NCBI RefSeq assembly: GCF_002343915.1
Contig: NZ_NETK01000001.1
Span: forward strand, 682,001-746,000
From: Nannocystis exedens
GTDB taxonomy: Bacteria > Myxococcota_A > Polyangia > Nannocystales > Nannocystaceae
Length of the DNA stretch: 64,000 nucleotides
Direction of reading: 5' to 3'
Translations under genes and position numbers: made by a program
Notes under the pieces: model-generated
The model's database searches: none
Seen by the model: only the letters and a program-made list of their open reading frames with translations
What the model was told of the DNA's origin: nothing
In this document: piece after piece, positions 56,513-64,000 of the stretch
Layout: each line of letters opens with the position of its first letter
Numbering within the stretch: position 1 is the first letter of the stretch

Positions 56513-57733
56513 ATGCACATGTCCGTTCGTACCTGTACTTTCGCGCTTGTCGGGATCGCCTGCGACCCCGGCGGCCCGCCCGCGGACGAGGCGCCGCCGG
56601 CCGCGGACGCGCCGCCGCCGATCGCGGGCTGGCCGCGCGAGGTCGGGGCCTGCGTCGGCGAGCCGGCGGCGCCGACCCGCCTGCTCGTGACCACCACCGA
56701 CTTCGCCACCGGCGGGATCAGCACGGTGGCGCTGGCCGACTTCACGGCCGAGGCCGACGTCGCGCTCGGCAGCACCGACGCCAAGCCGTTCTGGTACGAC
56801 GGCGTCGCCTACGTGCTGCACCGCTACGGCCTCGACGCGCTCGACGTGCTCGACCCCGACGACGGCTTCCGCCTGCTGGCGCAGCGGGCGATCGTCGCCG
56901 AAGATCCCGCGGTCGTCAGCGCGAACCCGCACGCCCTGGTGGTCGGCGCCGACGGGCGCGGCTACGTCTCGCTGTTCGGCGCCCCCGAGGTGCAGGTGTG
57001 GGACCTGGCCGACGGGACAGATCCAGCCCTGACCGGGCGCATCGATCTCGGGCCGCTGGCCGACGCCGACGGCAACCCGGAGGCCTCCGACCTGCTGCTG
57101 TGCGGCGGCGTGCTGTTCGTCGCCGTCGACCGCGTCGACCAGGACGCCGGCCTGGTGCCCAACGAGCCGCGCGCCCGTCTCGCGGCCGTCGATCTCGCCA
57201 GCGGCGCCGTCCACGACCTCGAGCCCGAGGTGCCCGGCGCCCAGGGCCTGGCGCTGCTCGGCTCGTGGGCCCGGCAGCTCCGGCTCGACCCCGCCGATCC
57301 CTCGGGCCGGACCGCGCTGGTCCTGACCACCGGGCTCGAGCGCGTCGACCTGTCCTCCGGGACATCCACGTGGGCGGTCGCCGACGCGCGCCTGCAGGCG
57401 GCCGGCCTGACCGACTACCGCCAGCCGCAGGCGTTCGACCTCGGCCCCGGCGGCGCCGACATCTACCTCGCCGCCTACCGCGCCGACTTCGGCGAGCTGG
57501 CGCTGTTCCGCGCCGCGCTCGACCGCGACGAGCCGCTGGAGGAGATCGCGGCCGGCCTGCAATCGGTCGAGCAGAGCCTCGAGGTCGTCGGCGACATCCT
57601 CTACTTCGGCGACCGGGCCCACGGGGCCTCGGGCCTGCGCGCGTGGGACCTGCGCCAGCACCCGCCGGCCCCGCTGCAAGGCGCCCCGCTCGCGCTCGGT
57701 CTCGCCCCGTACGCGGCCGTGGCGATCCCGTGA
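56513..57733 (+). CDS. Lipoprotein B of the tandem pair, propeller-like
   Basis: 406 residues. Lipobox LVGIAC; the signal is encoded across a dispersed-motif patch (ACATGTCC then ACCTGTACTTTC at 56516-56545). The body repeats the lipoprotein A pattern: PLADADGNPEAS, CGGVLFVAVDRV, DPADPSGRTALVLTTGLERVDL. It shares a GACCTGTCC-type patch at the same point as its paralogue (57347-57370 against 56117-56140). A likely tandem duplicate with the same role as lipoprotein A, perhaps with different corrinoid preference. It ends 260 bases before btuF. Confidence 0.75.
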   Translation: MHMSVRTCTFALVGIACDPGGPPADEAPPAADAPPPIAGWPREVGACVGEPAAPTRLLVTTTDFATGGISTVALADFTAEADVALGSTDAKPFWYDGVAYVLHRYGLDALDVLDPDDGFRLLAQRAIVAEDPAVVSANPHALVVGADGRGYVSLFGAPEVQVWDLADGTDPALTGRIDLGPLADADGNPEASDLLLCGGVLFVAVDRVDQDAGLVPNEPRARLAAVDLASGAVHDLEPEVPGAQGLALLGSWARQLRLDPADPSGRTALVLTTGLERVDLSSGTSTWAVADARLQAAGLTDYRQPQAFDLGPGGADIYLAAYRADFGELALFRAALDRDEPLEEIAAGLQSVEQSLEVVGDILYFGDRAHGASGLRAWDLRQHPPAPLQGAPLALGLAPYAAVAIP

Positions 57734-57993
57734 ACGCCATGTCCGCGGTCCGCGAGCGAGCCCCGGCGATCTCGTCCCGGTCACGCCGACAAACCGTCCC
57801 CGACGCGGCCCGGCCGCGATCCGCGACCTCGGCCTGCGCGCGCTCCGACGCCGCGCCCACCGCCCGCGCCTCGGGAAGCGCGACGCGGTGGCGCGGCCTC
57901 GCCGGTGCTCGCGCACGCGACCTGCCGCGCGCCGTCCTCGCGCGCGGCGAAAAGGGGTCGAAACGGCGCGCGCGCGGCACTAGACTGCCCGCG
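57734..57993. other. Gap inside the B12 operon
   Basis: 260 bases between lipoprotein B and btuF, much longer than other gaps in the operon. No convincing gene. It may contain an internal promoter for btuF-btuC or an unannotated regulatory element. The last part has the A/T-richer ACTAGACT before the btuF start. Confidence 0.5.
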
Positions 57994-58869
57994 GTGCCGC
58001 GCGGCCTCGCTGTCCTTTTCGCCCTGTCTGCTTGTACAGGTGCATCCGCGCCCGCGCGCGAGGCCGGCGACGCGCCGGCGCGGCGGATCGTCTCGCAGAC
58101 GATCCTCTCCGACGAGGTGCTGTGGGCGCTCGGTCCGGCGGCGCAGGCCCGCGTGGTCGGCGTCAGCGCGCTGGCCGACGACCCGCGCTACTCCGGCGTC
58201 GCCGGCGTGTGGCCGCCCGAGACCCCGCGGCGCGCGCTCACCTCGGAGGGCCTGCTGGCCCTCGACCCCGACCTGGCGATCATCGCCAGCTTCACCTCGC
58301 CCGAGGTGCGCGAGCTGCTGTCGAGCCACGGCGTGCGCCTGCTCGAGTTCACCCGCTTCACCGGCTTCGCCGACTACCGCGCCCACGTGCGCCGGCTCGC
58401 CGCGGTGGTCGAGGACCCGCCCGCCGGCGAGCGCCTGCTCGAAGACCTCGACGCCCGCCTCGCCCGCCTCGCCGCCCGCCGCCCCGCCGCCCCGCTCTCC
58501 GCGATCAGCTGGGGCGACGGCCACGCCGCCGCCGCGGGCACCAGCTTCGACGACATCGCCGAGGCGGCTGGCCTTTCGAACCTGGCCAAAGAGAAAGGTC
58601 TCGAAGGACATGTCCCTGTGGCTTTGGAGCTGATGGTCTCGTGGGACCCGCCGGTGATCGTCACCGGCTGCCCGGCGGCGGAGCCCGACGACCCGGCCTG
58701 CCCCGCCGCCGAGGCGGCGATCGCCGCGCTGCCGGGGGTGGGCGCGACCGCGGCCGCGCGCAGCGGGCGGATCATCGCGGTGCCCGGCCGCGCGCTCGCC
58801 AGCACCGGCGAGGGGATGGCGCGAGCCGCGGAGATCTTGCAAGACCGCCTGCTCGCGGAGCGGCCGTGA
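57994..58869 (+). CDS. btuF: B12-type ABC transporter substrate-binding protein (BtuF-like)
   Basis: 291 residues. GTG start, lipobox ALSAC. Type III binding-protein fold: RIVSQTILSDEVLWALGPAAQARVVGVSALADDPRYSG, ALTSEGLLALDPDLAIIASF, YRAHVRRLAAVVEDPPAGERLLEDL and a late ALELMVSWDPPVIV, GRALASTGEGMARAAEILQD. It should bind cobalamin in the periplasm and deliver it to BtuC. A dispersed-motif patch at 58573-58620 encodes EGHVPVALE, at a point where the family has a similar EGFVPLSLE. The stop overlaps the next start by GTGA. Confidence 0.88.
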   Translation: MPRGLAVLFALSACTGASAPAREAGDAPARRIVSQTILSDEVLWALGPAAQARVVGVSALADDPRYSGVAGVWPPETPRRALTSEGLLALDPDLAIIASFTSPEVRELLSSHGVRLLEFTRFTGFADYRAHVRRLAAVVEDPPAGERLLEDLDARLARLAARRPAAPLSAISWGDGHAAAAGTSFDDIAEAAGLSNLAKEKGLEGHVPVALELMVSWDPPVIVTGCPAAEPDDPACPAAEAAIAALPGVGATAAARSGRIIAVPGRALASTGEGMARAAEILQDRLLAERP

Positions 58870-59867
58870 CGCGCACCACCTGGCTGGCCGCGGCCGCGAT
58901 CCCGCTCGCGCTGCTCGTGTCTCTCGGGACAGGTCCGGGGGAGATCGGCCTCGGCGAGGCGCTGGGCGTGATCGGCCGCCGCCTCTCCGGGGACGATCTC
59001 GGGCTGCGCGGCGCGATCGTGTGGGACCTGCGGCTGCCGCGGGCGCTGCTGGCCGGCCTGGTCGGCGCCGCCCTGGCCGCCGCGGGCGCGCTGTGCCAGG
59101 GCCTGTTCCGCAACCCGATGGCCGATCCCGGGGTCCTCGGCGTCAGCTCCGGGGCCGCCCTGTTCGCCGTCGTCGGCCTGCTGTTCAACCTCGACCGCGC
59201 CGGCCTGTGGGCGATCCCCGTCGTCGCCGCCGTCGGCGCGGCCGCGGCCATGGTGCTCTTGCTCGCGGCCGCCGGGCGACAGGCCAGCCTCGCCGTGCTC
59301 CTGCTGGCCGGCGTCGCGCTCGGGGCCCTGTGCTCGGCGCTGATCACCGTGTGCCAGGCCCTCGCCTCGCACCAGTGGGACTTCGGGCTCAAGGTCGTCT
59401 ACTGGCTGATGGGCAGCTTCGAGGGCCGCAGCTGGCCGCACCTGTCGTGGGCCGTGCCCCCCTGCGGGCTCGGGCTCGCGCTGGCGCTATGGTTGCGCCG
59501 CGACCTCGACGCGCTCCACCTCGGCAGCGACGCCGCGGCCTCGCTCGGCGTCGACCTGGCGCGCCTCCGCCTGCTCGTCGTCGTCGCCGTCGGCCTGCTC
59601 GTGGGTGCCGCGACCGCGCTGACCGGCGTACTGGCGTTCGTCGGTCTGGTCGCGCCGCACGTCGCCCGCATGTCCTCGGGGCCAGGTCACCGCCGGCTCG
59701 TCCCGCTCGCGGCGCTCGTCGGCGCGAGCGCGACCATCCTCGTCGACGCGGTCGCTCGCTCGGCCAGCGGCGTCGTGATCCCTCCAGGAGTGATCACCAG
59801 CCTGGTCGGGGCCCCGTTCTTCTTGTGGTTGTTGCGGCGTCGTGGCCTGCGCGGGCTCGCGGGCTGA
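58866..59867 (+). CDS. btuC: B12-type ABC transporter permease (BtuC-like, FecCD family)
   Basis: 333 residues, about ten predicted transmembrane helices. RLPRALLAGLVGAALAAAGALCQGLFRNPMADPGVLGVSSGAALFAV is the FecCD signature (GxxLaxaGxxxQxxxrNPLAxPxxLGvssGA), and LVAPHVARM with GHRRLVPLAALVGA completes it. GTG start coupled to btuF. No ATPase (BtuD) gene follows in the window, so the ATPase must lie elsewhere or be shared. Two dispersed-motif patches occur at 58915-58940 and 59668-59690. Confidence 0.9.
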   Translation: MTRTTWLAAAAIPLALLVSLGTGPGEIGLGEALGVIGRRLSGDDLGLRGAIVWDLRLPRALLAGLVGAALAAAGALCQGLFRNPMADPGVLGVSSGAALFAVVGLLFNLDRAGLWAIPVVAAVGAAAAMVLLLAAAGRQASLAVLLLAGVALGALCSALITVCQALASHQWDFGLKVVYWLMGSFEGRSWPHLSWAVPPCGLGLALALWLRRDLDALHLGSDAAASLGVDLARLRLLVVVAVGLLVGAATALTGVLAFVGLVAPHVARMSSGPGHRRLVPLAALVGASATILVDAVARSASGVVIPPGVITSLVGAPFFLWLLRRRGLRGLAG

Positions 59868-60361
59868 GCGCGTCGGTGTACATGCATCCTCGTCGCGGGT
59901 CCGCGCCTCGATCGGACGAACGCGGTCAACTGACCGCACCGCAGCACGCGCACGCCGATCCGCGTGACTTTGTCTGAGCCAGAGCATGCGTTCCTGCGCT
60001 GCGCGAGGGCGCAGCGATCGAGGCGCGTCGCGACGCGTGCGGCTTTCAGACCACGGCGATGATGTGCGCGACGTCGAAGTCGCTCCACATACAACATCTT
60101 GGGTTTACGCGCGCAGCGCTGTCCACAACTTGTGCCTGCAGCAAAGCGGACGCGCGGACACAGACGAGCGACTGTCACATTCTCACGCCGGTCGCTCGTG
60201 CACATGCACGCGACTGACGCGGCCGTACGCTCGCGCGCGCGGCAATTTCCTGCACGCGCGCACTGGACGGACCACCGCTTTCGGTTTCTTCTTGTCGGCC
60301 TGATGAGCCAAGCCGCCGAACCACCTCAGCGAGCTCAACGGAGACGAAGGAGTGTTGCGGA
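59868..60361. other. Long intergenic region downstream of the B12 operon
   Basis: 494 bases, lower GC than its neighbours and rich in short palindromes: GCGGTCAACTGACCGC (59922-59937) and CGCGTCGCGACGCG (60024-60037). No convincing gene. It should hold the terminator of the B12 operon and the promoter for the lysozyme-fold gene at 60362. Confidence 0.55.
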
Positions 60362-61423
60362 ATGAGATTGGTGCAACTGACAGCTCTGGCGTACATCGTC
60401 GCCGTCGTCACCGACGTCCTCGACGACGGCGCCAGCGCGGAAGCGGCCCACGAGGTCCGGTACGACGACCGCTACGACTTCGACGGCGACCTGAGCAGCG
60501 CCGGACGGACCGTCCCGAGCAGCCTGGACGAAGTTCTCAAGGCCCCGACCCGCGTCGCCGCGCCGCTGGCTCCTGTGCCGGCGGAGGCCGACGCCGACGA
60601 GACCGCGCGCGCGGCCGCCGACCGCGCACAGGTCCGGCAGTTCCTACCTCGGCAGTGCGTTCACGGCGTCGACGAGCAGCGCCCGCGACTGACGCGGAAC
60701 GAGCAGAAACGGACCTATGCCGTGCTCGCCCACGTCGTCAAGCGGCTCAAGGCCAGCGACGATTTCCTCAAGCTGCTCCAGCTGGTGGCAGCGCGGGAGT
60801 CGAGCCTGCAGCAAGGGTTGGTGCACCGCCTGTCACCTGACCTGGAGGCCAGCCTACAAGCGTGGCACAAGACCGCCAAGCTCTACGAGGGCAACCCGCA
60901 CCACGCCGCGCCCGAGCACTGGCAGACTTACGGCCTATTCGGCATGAACTCCAACTACTTCACGCAGGTTTGGGACAACCAGGCCGACCCGCGCGTCCTG
61001 TGCGACGCGATCGTCGACATCCTGGTCTACCGCCGCGCCGTCGCCCGCGTGATCAAGAAGGCGGGATCTGCCATCGAATGCACCGACGCTCACGGCCGCA
61101 CCTATCAGCACACCACCAAGGCGACCTGGGAGACGGTGCATCGGGCGGTCAGCGGCGGCAAGCTGTGCCCGAGCAAGAACGAGAACGTCGCCGCCATCAT
61201 GGGCAAGTACTTCCGCGGGCGCGCGGCCAAGTTCGGGCTCGACCCCGACAAGCCGGTCACCCTCAAGATGCTGGGCGTCGAACCGACGAAGGGCCTGGGC
61301 GGCGAGGTCTGGGCCGACCAGGAGGCCGTCGTCATGGGGCTGTGGGCCGAGCTGGAGGCCGAGTGGGCCGAGCACCCGCCGGACGCCCCGGACCCGGTGA
61401 AGATCGCCCGCACCGGCTCCTGA
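60362..61423 (+). CDS. Lysozyme-fold (lytic transglycosylase-like) protein
   Basis: 353 residues. The N-terminus has a weak hydrophobic stretch (LVQLTALAYIVAVV) that may be a signal. Residues 140-220 resemble a goose-type/SLT lysozyme core: LLQLVAARESSLQ with candidate catalytic Glu146, then TYGLFGMNSNYF (GLFxMN, like GLFQIN), and a following helix ADPRVLCDAIVDILVYRRAV. The rest is unassigned. Codon use is less GC-biased than neighbours. It may cut peptidoglycan, perhaps in predation, or have entered by transfer. I do not recognise a family name. Confidence 0.65.
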   Translation: MRLVQLTALAYIVAVVTDVLDDGASAEAAHEVRYDDRYDFDGDLSSAGRTVPSSLDEVLKAPTRVAAPLAPVPAEADADETARAAADRAQVRQFLPRQCVHGVDEQRPRLTRNEQKRTYAVLAHVVKRLKASDDFLKLLQLVAARESSLQQGLVHRLSPDLEASLQAWHKTAKLYEGNPHHAAPEHWQTYGLFGMNSNYFTQVWDNQADPRVLCDAIVDILVYRRAVARVIKKAGSAIECTDAHGRTYQHTTKATWETVHRAVSGGKLCPSKNENVAAIMGKYFRGRAAKFGLDPDKPVTLKMLGVEPTKGLGGEVWADQEAVVMGLWAELEAEWAEHPPDAPDPVKIARTGS

Positions 61424-61586
61424 CCGGCGGACGGCCCCGCGCACCCGGACCGGCTTCGGACCCGGCCGCCGGGCTTGGCCCGCGGGGCCCCGTACGGCCC
61501 CTCGCCCGCCTCCCCGGCGGCCCCCCGTTCGCTGGCGCGCGCTGTCCCCGCTGGCGGACGGGCGGCGCGCCCGCTATCTTGTACCT

Positions 61587-63131
61587 GTGCTCGCTCGTAC
61601 GCTGCACCTTAACTTATTGTTGTTGACTGCGGCCGTCGCCGCGGCGGGATGTGACCCTTCGGACAGCCTCGATCCGGAGCCCGGCCCGTCGCCGAAGTCG
61701 CCAGGACCTGCTCCGCTCGCGGCGCCCGACAAGGGCGGCCAGCTGTGCGGCGACGACATCGAGCTCGACCTGCGTCGCTCGCTCGTCCTCAGCGAGTTCA
61801 CGGTGATGGAGCCCTTCACCTTCACGCGGGTGATGACGCAGATCTTGAGCACCAGCCCGGCGCCCGCGGTCACGCCGACGGTCCTCTACCAGCGCTGGTG
61901 GGACTTCTTCAACGAGAAGCCCGGCGTCCACCCCGACGCCTTCCACTGCGACGACGAGCTCGTCGACGGCTCGCCGGCGATGGGCGCCTTCCCCCACGCG
62001 TGTCCGCGCCCGGAGGGTCGGCTCGCCGACACCGATCCGTTCGACGACCCGGCGAACAACCCCGACGCGTACATCGCCCTCGGCGTGTTCAACCGCTTCG
62101 ACCTCGCCCCGCTCGACGGCAGCAACTGCGGCGAGTACCGCATCGTGTTCGCCAAGCAGTCCGGCCTGTTCGACCCCAACGATCGCAACCTCATCATCTT
62201 CGAGGCCACGCTGCCCAACCCGAACCCGAGCTGCGGCATCGAGGGCTGCCGGCCGATCGCGCAGTTCTGGGCCGACCTCAGCCAGATCGACGACATCACC
62301 GAGATCCGCGACCGCGTCGAGGACTTCTACTTCGTCGACGCCGCCGGCGCCGGTCCCGTCGTGCACGCCGACAACTACGGCCCGAAGGGCGGCCAGATCC
62401 GCACCAACATGTTCATGAACGGGCCGAACGCCTGGCAGCTGCGCCAGTTCGAGTTCGTCCACGACTGCGGCGACTCGGCCTGCATCAAGCCGACGTTGCT
62501 CAAGGACAACCCGTTCCCCGAGCTCTTCCAGGACGACTCGCCGTGGCCCGGCGCCGAGGCGTTCCAGGAGTGGTTCGTGCGCCAGGTGCCGAACCTCGAG
62601 AAGGCCGGCAGCAACCTGTTCTTCACCACCGACGTCGGCACCTTCGCCTCCGGCGCCAGCAACTCCGAGGGCGAGTTCGACAACTACCGCATCCAGTCCG
62701 GCTTCAGCGGCTCGTTCCGCCAGAAGATCGAGGACGCGATCACCGTCCCCGGCCTCACCGCCGACAACATCATCAACCGCGCGCTCGCGCTGTCGTGCGC
62801 CGGCTGCCACGAGCACAACAACTTCGGCGAGAACCTCGACTTCGGCGACGGCCTGCCGTGGGAGCCGAGCCTCGGGTTCGTCCACATCAGCGAGGAGTTC
62901 ACCGCCGAGGGTCCGTTCGGCACCCGCTTCCCGCTGTCCGACGCGGTCCGCTTCGTGTTCCTGCCGCACCGCGGCGAGGTCCTGCAGAACTTCCTCAGCG
63001 AGACCGCCTGCGAGCCGTGCACCGAGAAGGGCGTCAAGCAGTTCGGCCCGCCCGACCCGAGCAAGTTCTTGCTCGACGGCTTCGACAGCGTCGACGGCAT
63101 GACGATCGGCGGCCCGCGCAGCGGCCACTGA
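61587..63131 (+). CDS. Lipoprotein with a single CxxCH haem-binding-type motif
   Basis: 514 residues. GTG start; lipobox AVAAAGC near residue 22. A Pro/Gly linker to about 50. The rest is a compact domain with paired Cys (DGSNCGEYRIVF, CGIEGCRPI, VHDCGDSACIKP, CEPCTEKG). Near residue 404 it has LSCAGCHEHNN, a CxxCH motif as in c-type cytochromes. One site only, so a mono-haem protein or a false match with a metal. Long Asp/Asn/Pro-rich stretches and the lipobox point to the cell surface or periplasm. Function unknown; myxobacterial families of this layout are common. Confidence 0.75.
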   Translation: MLARTLHLNLLLLTAAVAAAGCDPSDSLDPEPGPSPKSPGPAPLAAPDKGGQLCGDDIELDLRRSLVLSEFTVMEPFTFTRVMTQILSTSPAPAVTPTVLYQRWWDFFNEKPGVHPDAFHCDDELVDGSPAMGAFPHACPRPEGRLADTDPFDDPANNPDAYIALGVFNRFDLAPLDGSNCGEYRIVFAKQSGLFDPNDRNLIIFEATLPNPNPSCGIEGCRPIAQFWADLSQIDDITEIRDRVEDFYFVDAAGAGPVVHADNYGPKGGQIRTNMFMNGPNAWQLRQFEFVHDCGDSACIKPTLLKDNPFPELFQDDSPWPGAEAFQEWFVRQVPNLEKAGSNLFFTTDVGTFASGASNSEGEFDNYRIQSGFSGSFRQKIEDAITVPGLTADNIINRALALSCAGCHEHNNFGENLDFGDGLPWEPSLGFVHISEEFTAEGPFGTRFPLSDAVRFVFLPHRGEVLQNFLSETACEPCTEKGVKQFGPPDPSKFLLDGFDSVDGMTIGGPRSGH

Positions 63132-63227
63132 CCGCGCTCGCCCCGGCCGGCGCGTGACCGTCCGTCGCGGTCGCGCGCGGCCCGGCGCGTCGCCGTCACT
63201 CGCTCACGTGCGCCCGGCATCGCCGCG

Positions 63228-63255
63228 CGCGTGACCGTCATATTTCGGTCACGCG
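63228..63255. promoter_or_regulatory. Perfect inverted repeat upstream of fabH-like gene
   Basis: CGCGTGACCG (63228-63237), loop TCATATTT, CGGTCACGCG (63246-63255): ten perfect base pairs with an A/T-rich centre. It is about 145 bases before the FabH-like start and 100 bases after the lipoprotein stop. It could be an operator for a dimeric regulator or a terminator; there is no T-tract after it. A weaker relative (GCGTGACCGTCCGTCGCGGTC) is at 63151-63171. Confidence 0.55.
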
Positions 63256-63398
63256 GCGTCACGCTCGTCGCGCACACACGCCGTCGCCACGCGCCTGCGG
63301 CCTGTTTGAAGCGGAGCAGCGCCGGCGCGGCGCGGCCGGGAGCCGCGACCTGGCCGGGTGGGACCTGCGTGTTAGACTGCGCCGCCGGAGGACCCGCC

Positions 63399-64000
63399 GT
63401 GGTCAACGCCTACATCTCAGGGACAGGTTCCTACGTGCCGCCGCGGGTCGTCAGCAACGACGCCCTCATCCACGAGTTCGGCGTCGACACCACGCACGAG
63501 TGGATCGTCCAGCGCACCGGGATCGAGGCGCGCCGGTTCGCCGAGGCCGGGGTCGGCACCGCGGACATGGCGGCCGAGGCCGCCCGCGCGGCGCTGGCGG
63601 AGGCCGGGCTCACCGCCCACGACCTCGACCTCATCATCGTCGCCACCCTCTCGCCCGAGCACGCCTTCCCCGGCAGCGGCGTCTATCTGCAGCGCAAGCT
63701 CGGCCTGTGCGAGGGCGACGACGCCAAGTTCGTCCCGGCGCTCGACGTCCGCAACCAGTGCTCCGGCTTCCTCTATGGCCTGTCGACCGCGGTCGCCCAC
63801 GTGCGCGCCGGCATGGCGCGGCACGTCCTCCTGGTCGGCGCCGAGACCCACTCCGCCGCGCTCGACCTCTCGGCCGAGGGTCGCGCCGTCTCCTCGTTGT
63901 TCGGCGACGGCGCCGGCGCCGTCATCGTCTCGGCCACCGACGAGGACCGCGGCGTGCGCGGCGTGTTCCTCGGCGCCGACGGCCGCTTCGCCGAGGTCCT
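63399..64000 (+). CDS. fabH: 3-oxoacyl-ACP synthase III (FabH-like), 3' end outside the window
   Basis: Partial: 200 codons visible from GTG 63399 (GGAGG 8 bases upstream). Thiolase fold: YISGTGSYVPPRVVSNDAL, THEWIVQRTGIEARRFAE, LIIVATLSPEHAFPG, LDVRNQCSGFLYGLSTAVAHVRAG with the catalytic Cys121, and SLFGDGAGAVIV. The His and Asn of the triad lie beyond the end. FabH starts fatty-acid synthesis; related enzymes act in polyketide or olefin pathways, so the symbol is by family. A dispersed-motif patch (TCAGGGACAGGTTCC) encodes SGTGS at the very start of the gene. Confidence 0.88.
   Translation, partial: MVNAYISGTGSYVPPRVVSNDALIHEFGVDTTHEWIVQRTGIEARRFAEAGVGTADMAAEAARAALAEAGLTAHDLDLIIVATLSPEHAFPGSGVYLQRKLGLCEGDDAKFVPALDVRNQCSGFLYGLSTAVAHVRAGMARHVLLVGAETHSAALDLSAEGRAVSSLFGDGAGAVIVSATDEDRGVRGVFLGADGRFAEV

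Noticed and set aside
60099..60365. A short open frame just upstream of the lysozyme-fold gene
   Set aside because: No ribosome site, overlaps the start of a better gene, and its residues look random for this composition.
63417..63851. A minus-strand frame opposite the fabH-like gene
   Set aside because: The plus strand has the catalytic Cys and thiolase motifs. The opposite frame is compositional noise.

Overview
The window is a GC-rich, gene-dense chromosomal segment that looks like a Nannocystis-type myxobacterium (phylum Myxococcota). Evidence for this is a MYXO-CTERM-like tail (Cys-rich stretch, hydrophobic segment, arginine cluster), many secreted proteins and lipoproteins with Thr/Gly/Ser/Asp-rich linkers, a Ser/Thr kinase fused to a sulfatase-modifying-type domain, and sigma-54-dependent regulators. 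I see no tRNA, rRNA, CRISPR array, insertion sequence or prophage. This lineage call rests on protein style, not on a search.

Layout. 0-3.6 kb: partial trypsin-like lipoprotein protease, a metalloprotease-like MYXO-CTERM protein, an Smr-domain protein. 3.7-8.7 kb: CorC-like membrane protein and an argC-argB-M20 peptidase operon. 8.7-16.5 kb: a MutH/Sau3AI-like nuclease, a small lipoprotein, a thioesterase, and a signalling block (REC protein, TPR histidine kinase, sigma-54 activator, two small proteins). 16.6-26.9 kb: lipoproteins, bioA, rseP-tsaB, cca. 27-38.8 kb: polA with a degenerate proofreading site, kinase-FGE fusion, a large secreted protein, and a peptidase-propeller-barrel protein. 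38.8-45.5 kb: a tight regulatory PTS cluster (ptsI, ptsH, EIIA-Man, rapZ, hprK, hpf, rpoN). 45.7-52.3 kb: pyrG, accC, rpoZ with a long acidic tail, a TerB-like protein, a secreted metalloprotease. 52.5-59.9 kb: a cobalamin riboswitch followed by a B12 uptake operon: TonB receptor, two paralogous propeller-like lipoproteins, BtuF-like and BtuC-like proteins. 60.4-64 kb: lysozyme-fold protein, CxxCH lipoprotein, start of a FabH-like ketoacyl synthase.

Two things stand out. First, a family of short palindromic words (GGACATGTCC, GGACAGGTCC and mixed or degenerate forms) recurs at more than thirty places. In intergenic gaps they form arrays or terminator-like hairpins; inside genes they appear as small islands of A/T-richer codons that usually do not lengthen the protein. 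Second, the riboswitch-controlled B12 operon carries two tandem lipoproteins that could play the role of the Bacteroides surface B12-binding propeller BtuG.

Functional links: the PTS block with HPr kinase and rpoN, plus a sigma-54 activator and sensor kinase elsewhere in the window, point to phosphorylation-based nutrient and stress control. The surface lipoproteins, proteases and barrel proteins fit a predatory, secretion-heavy life style. That last point is inference.
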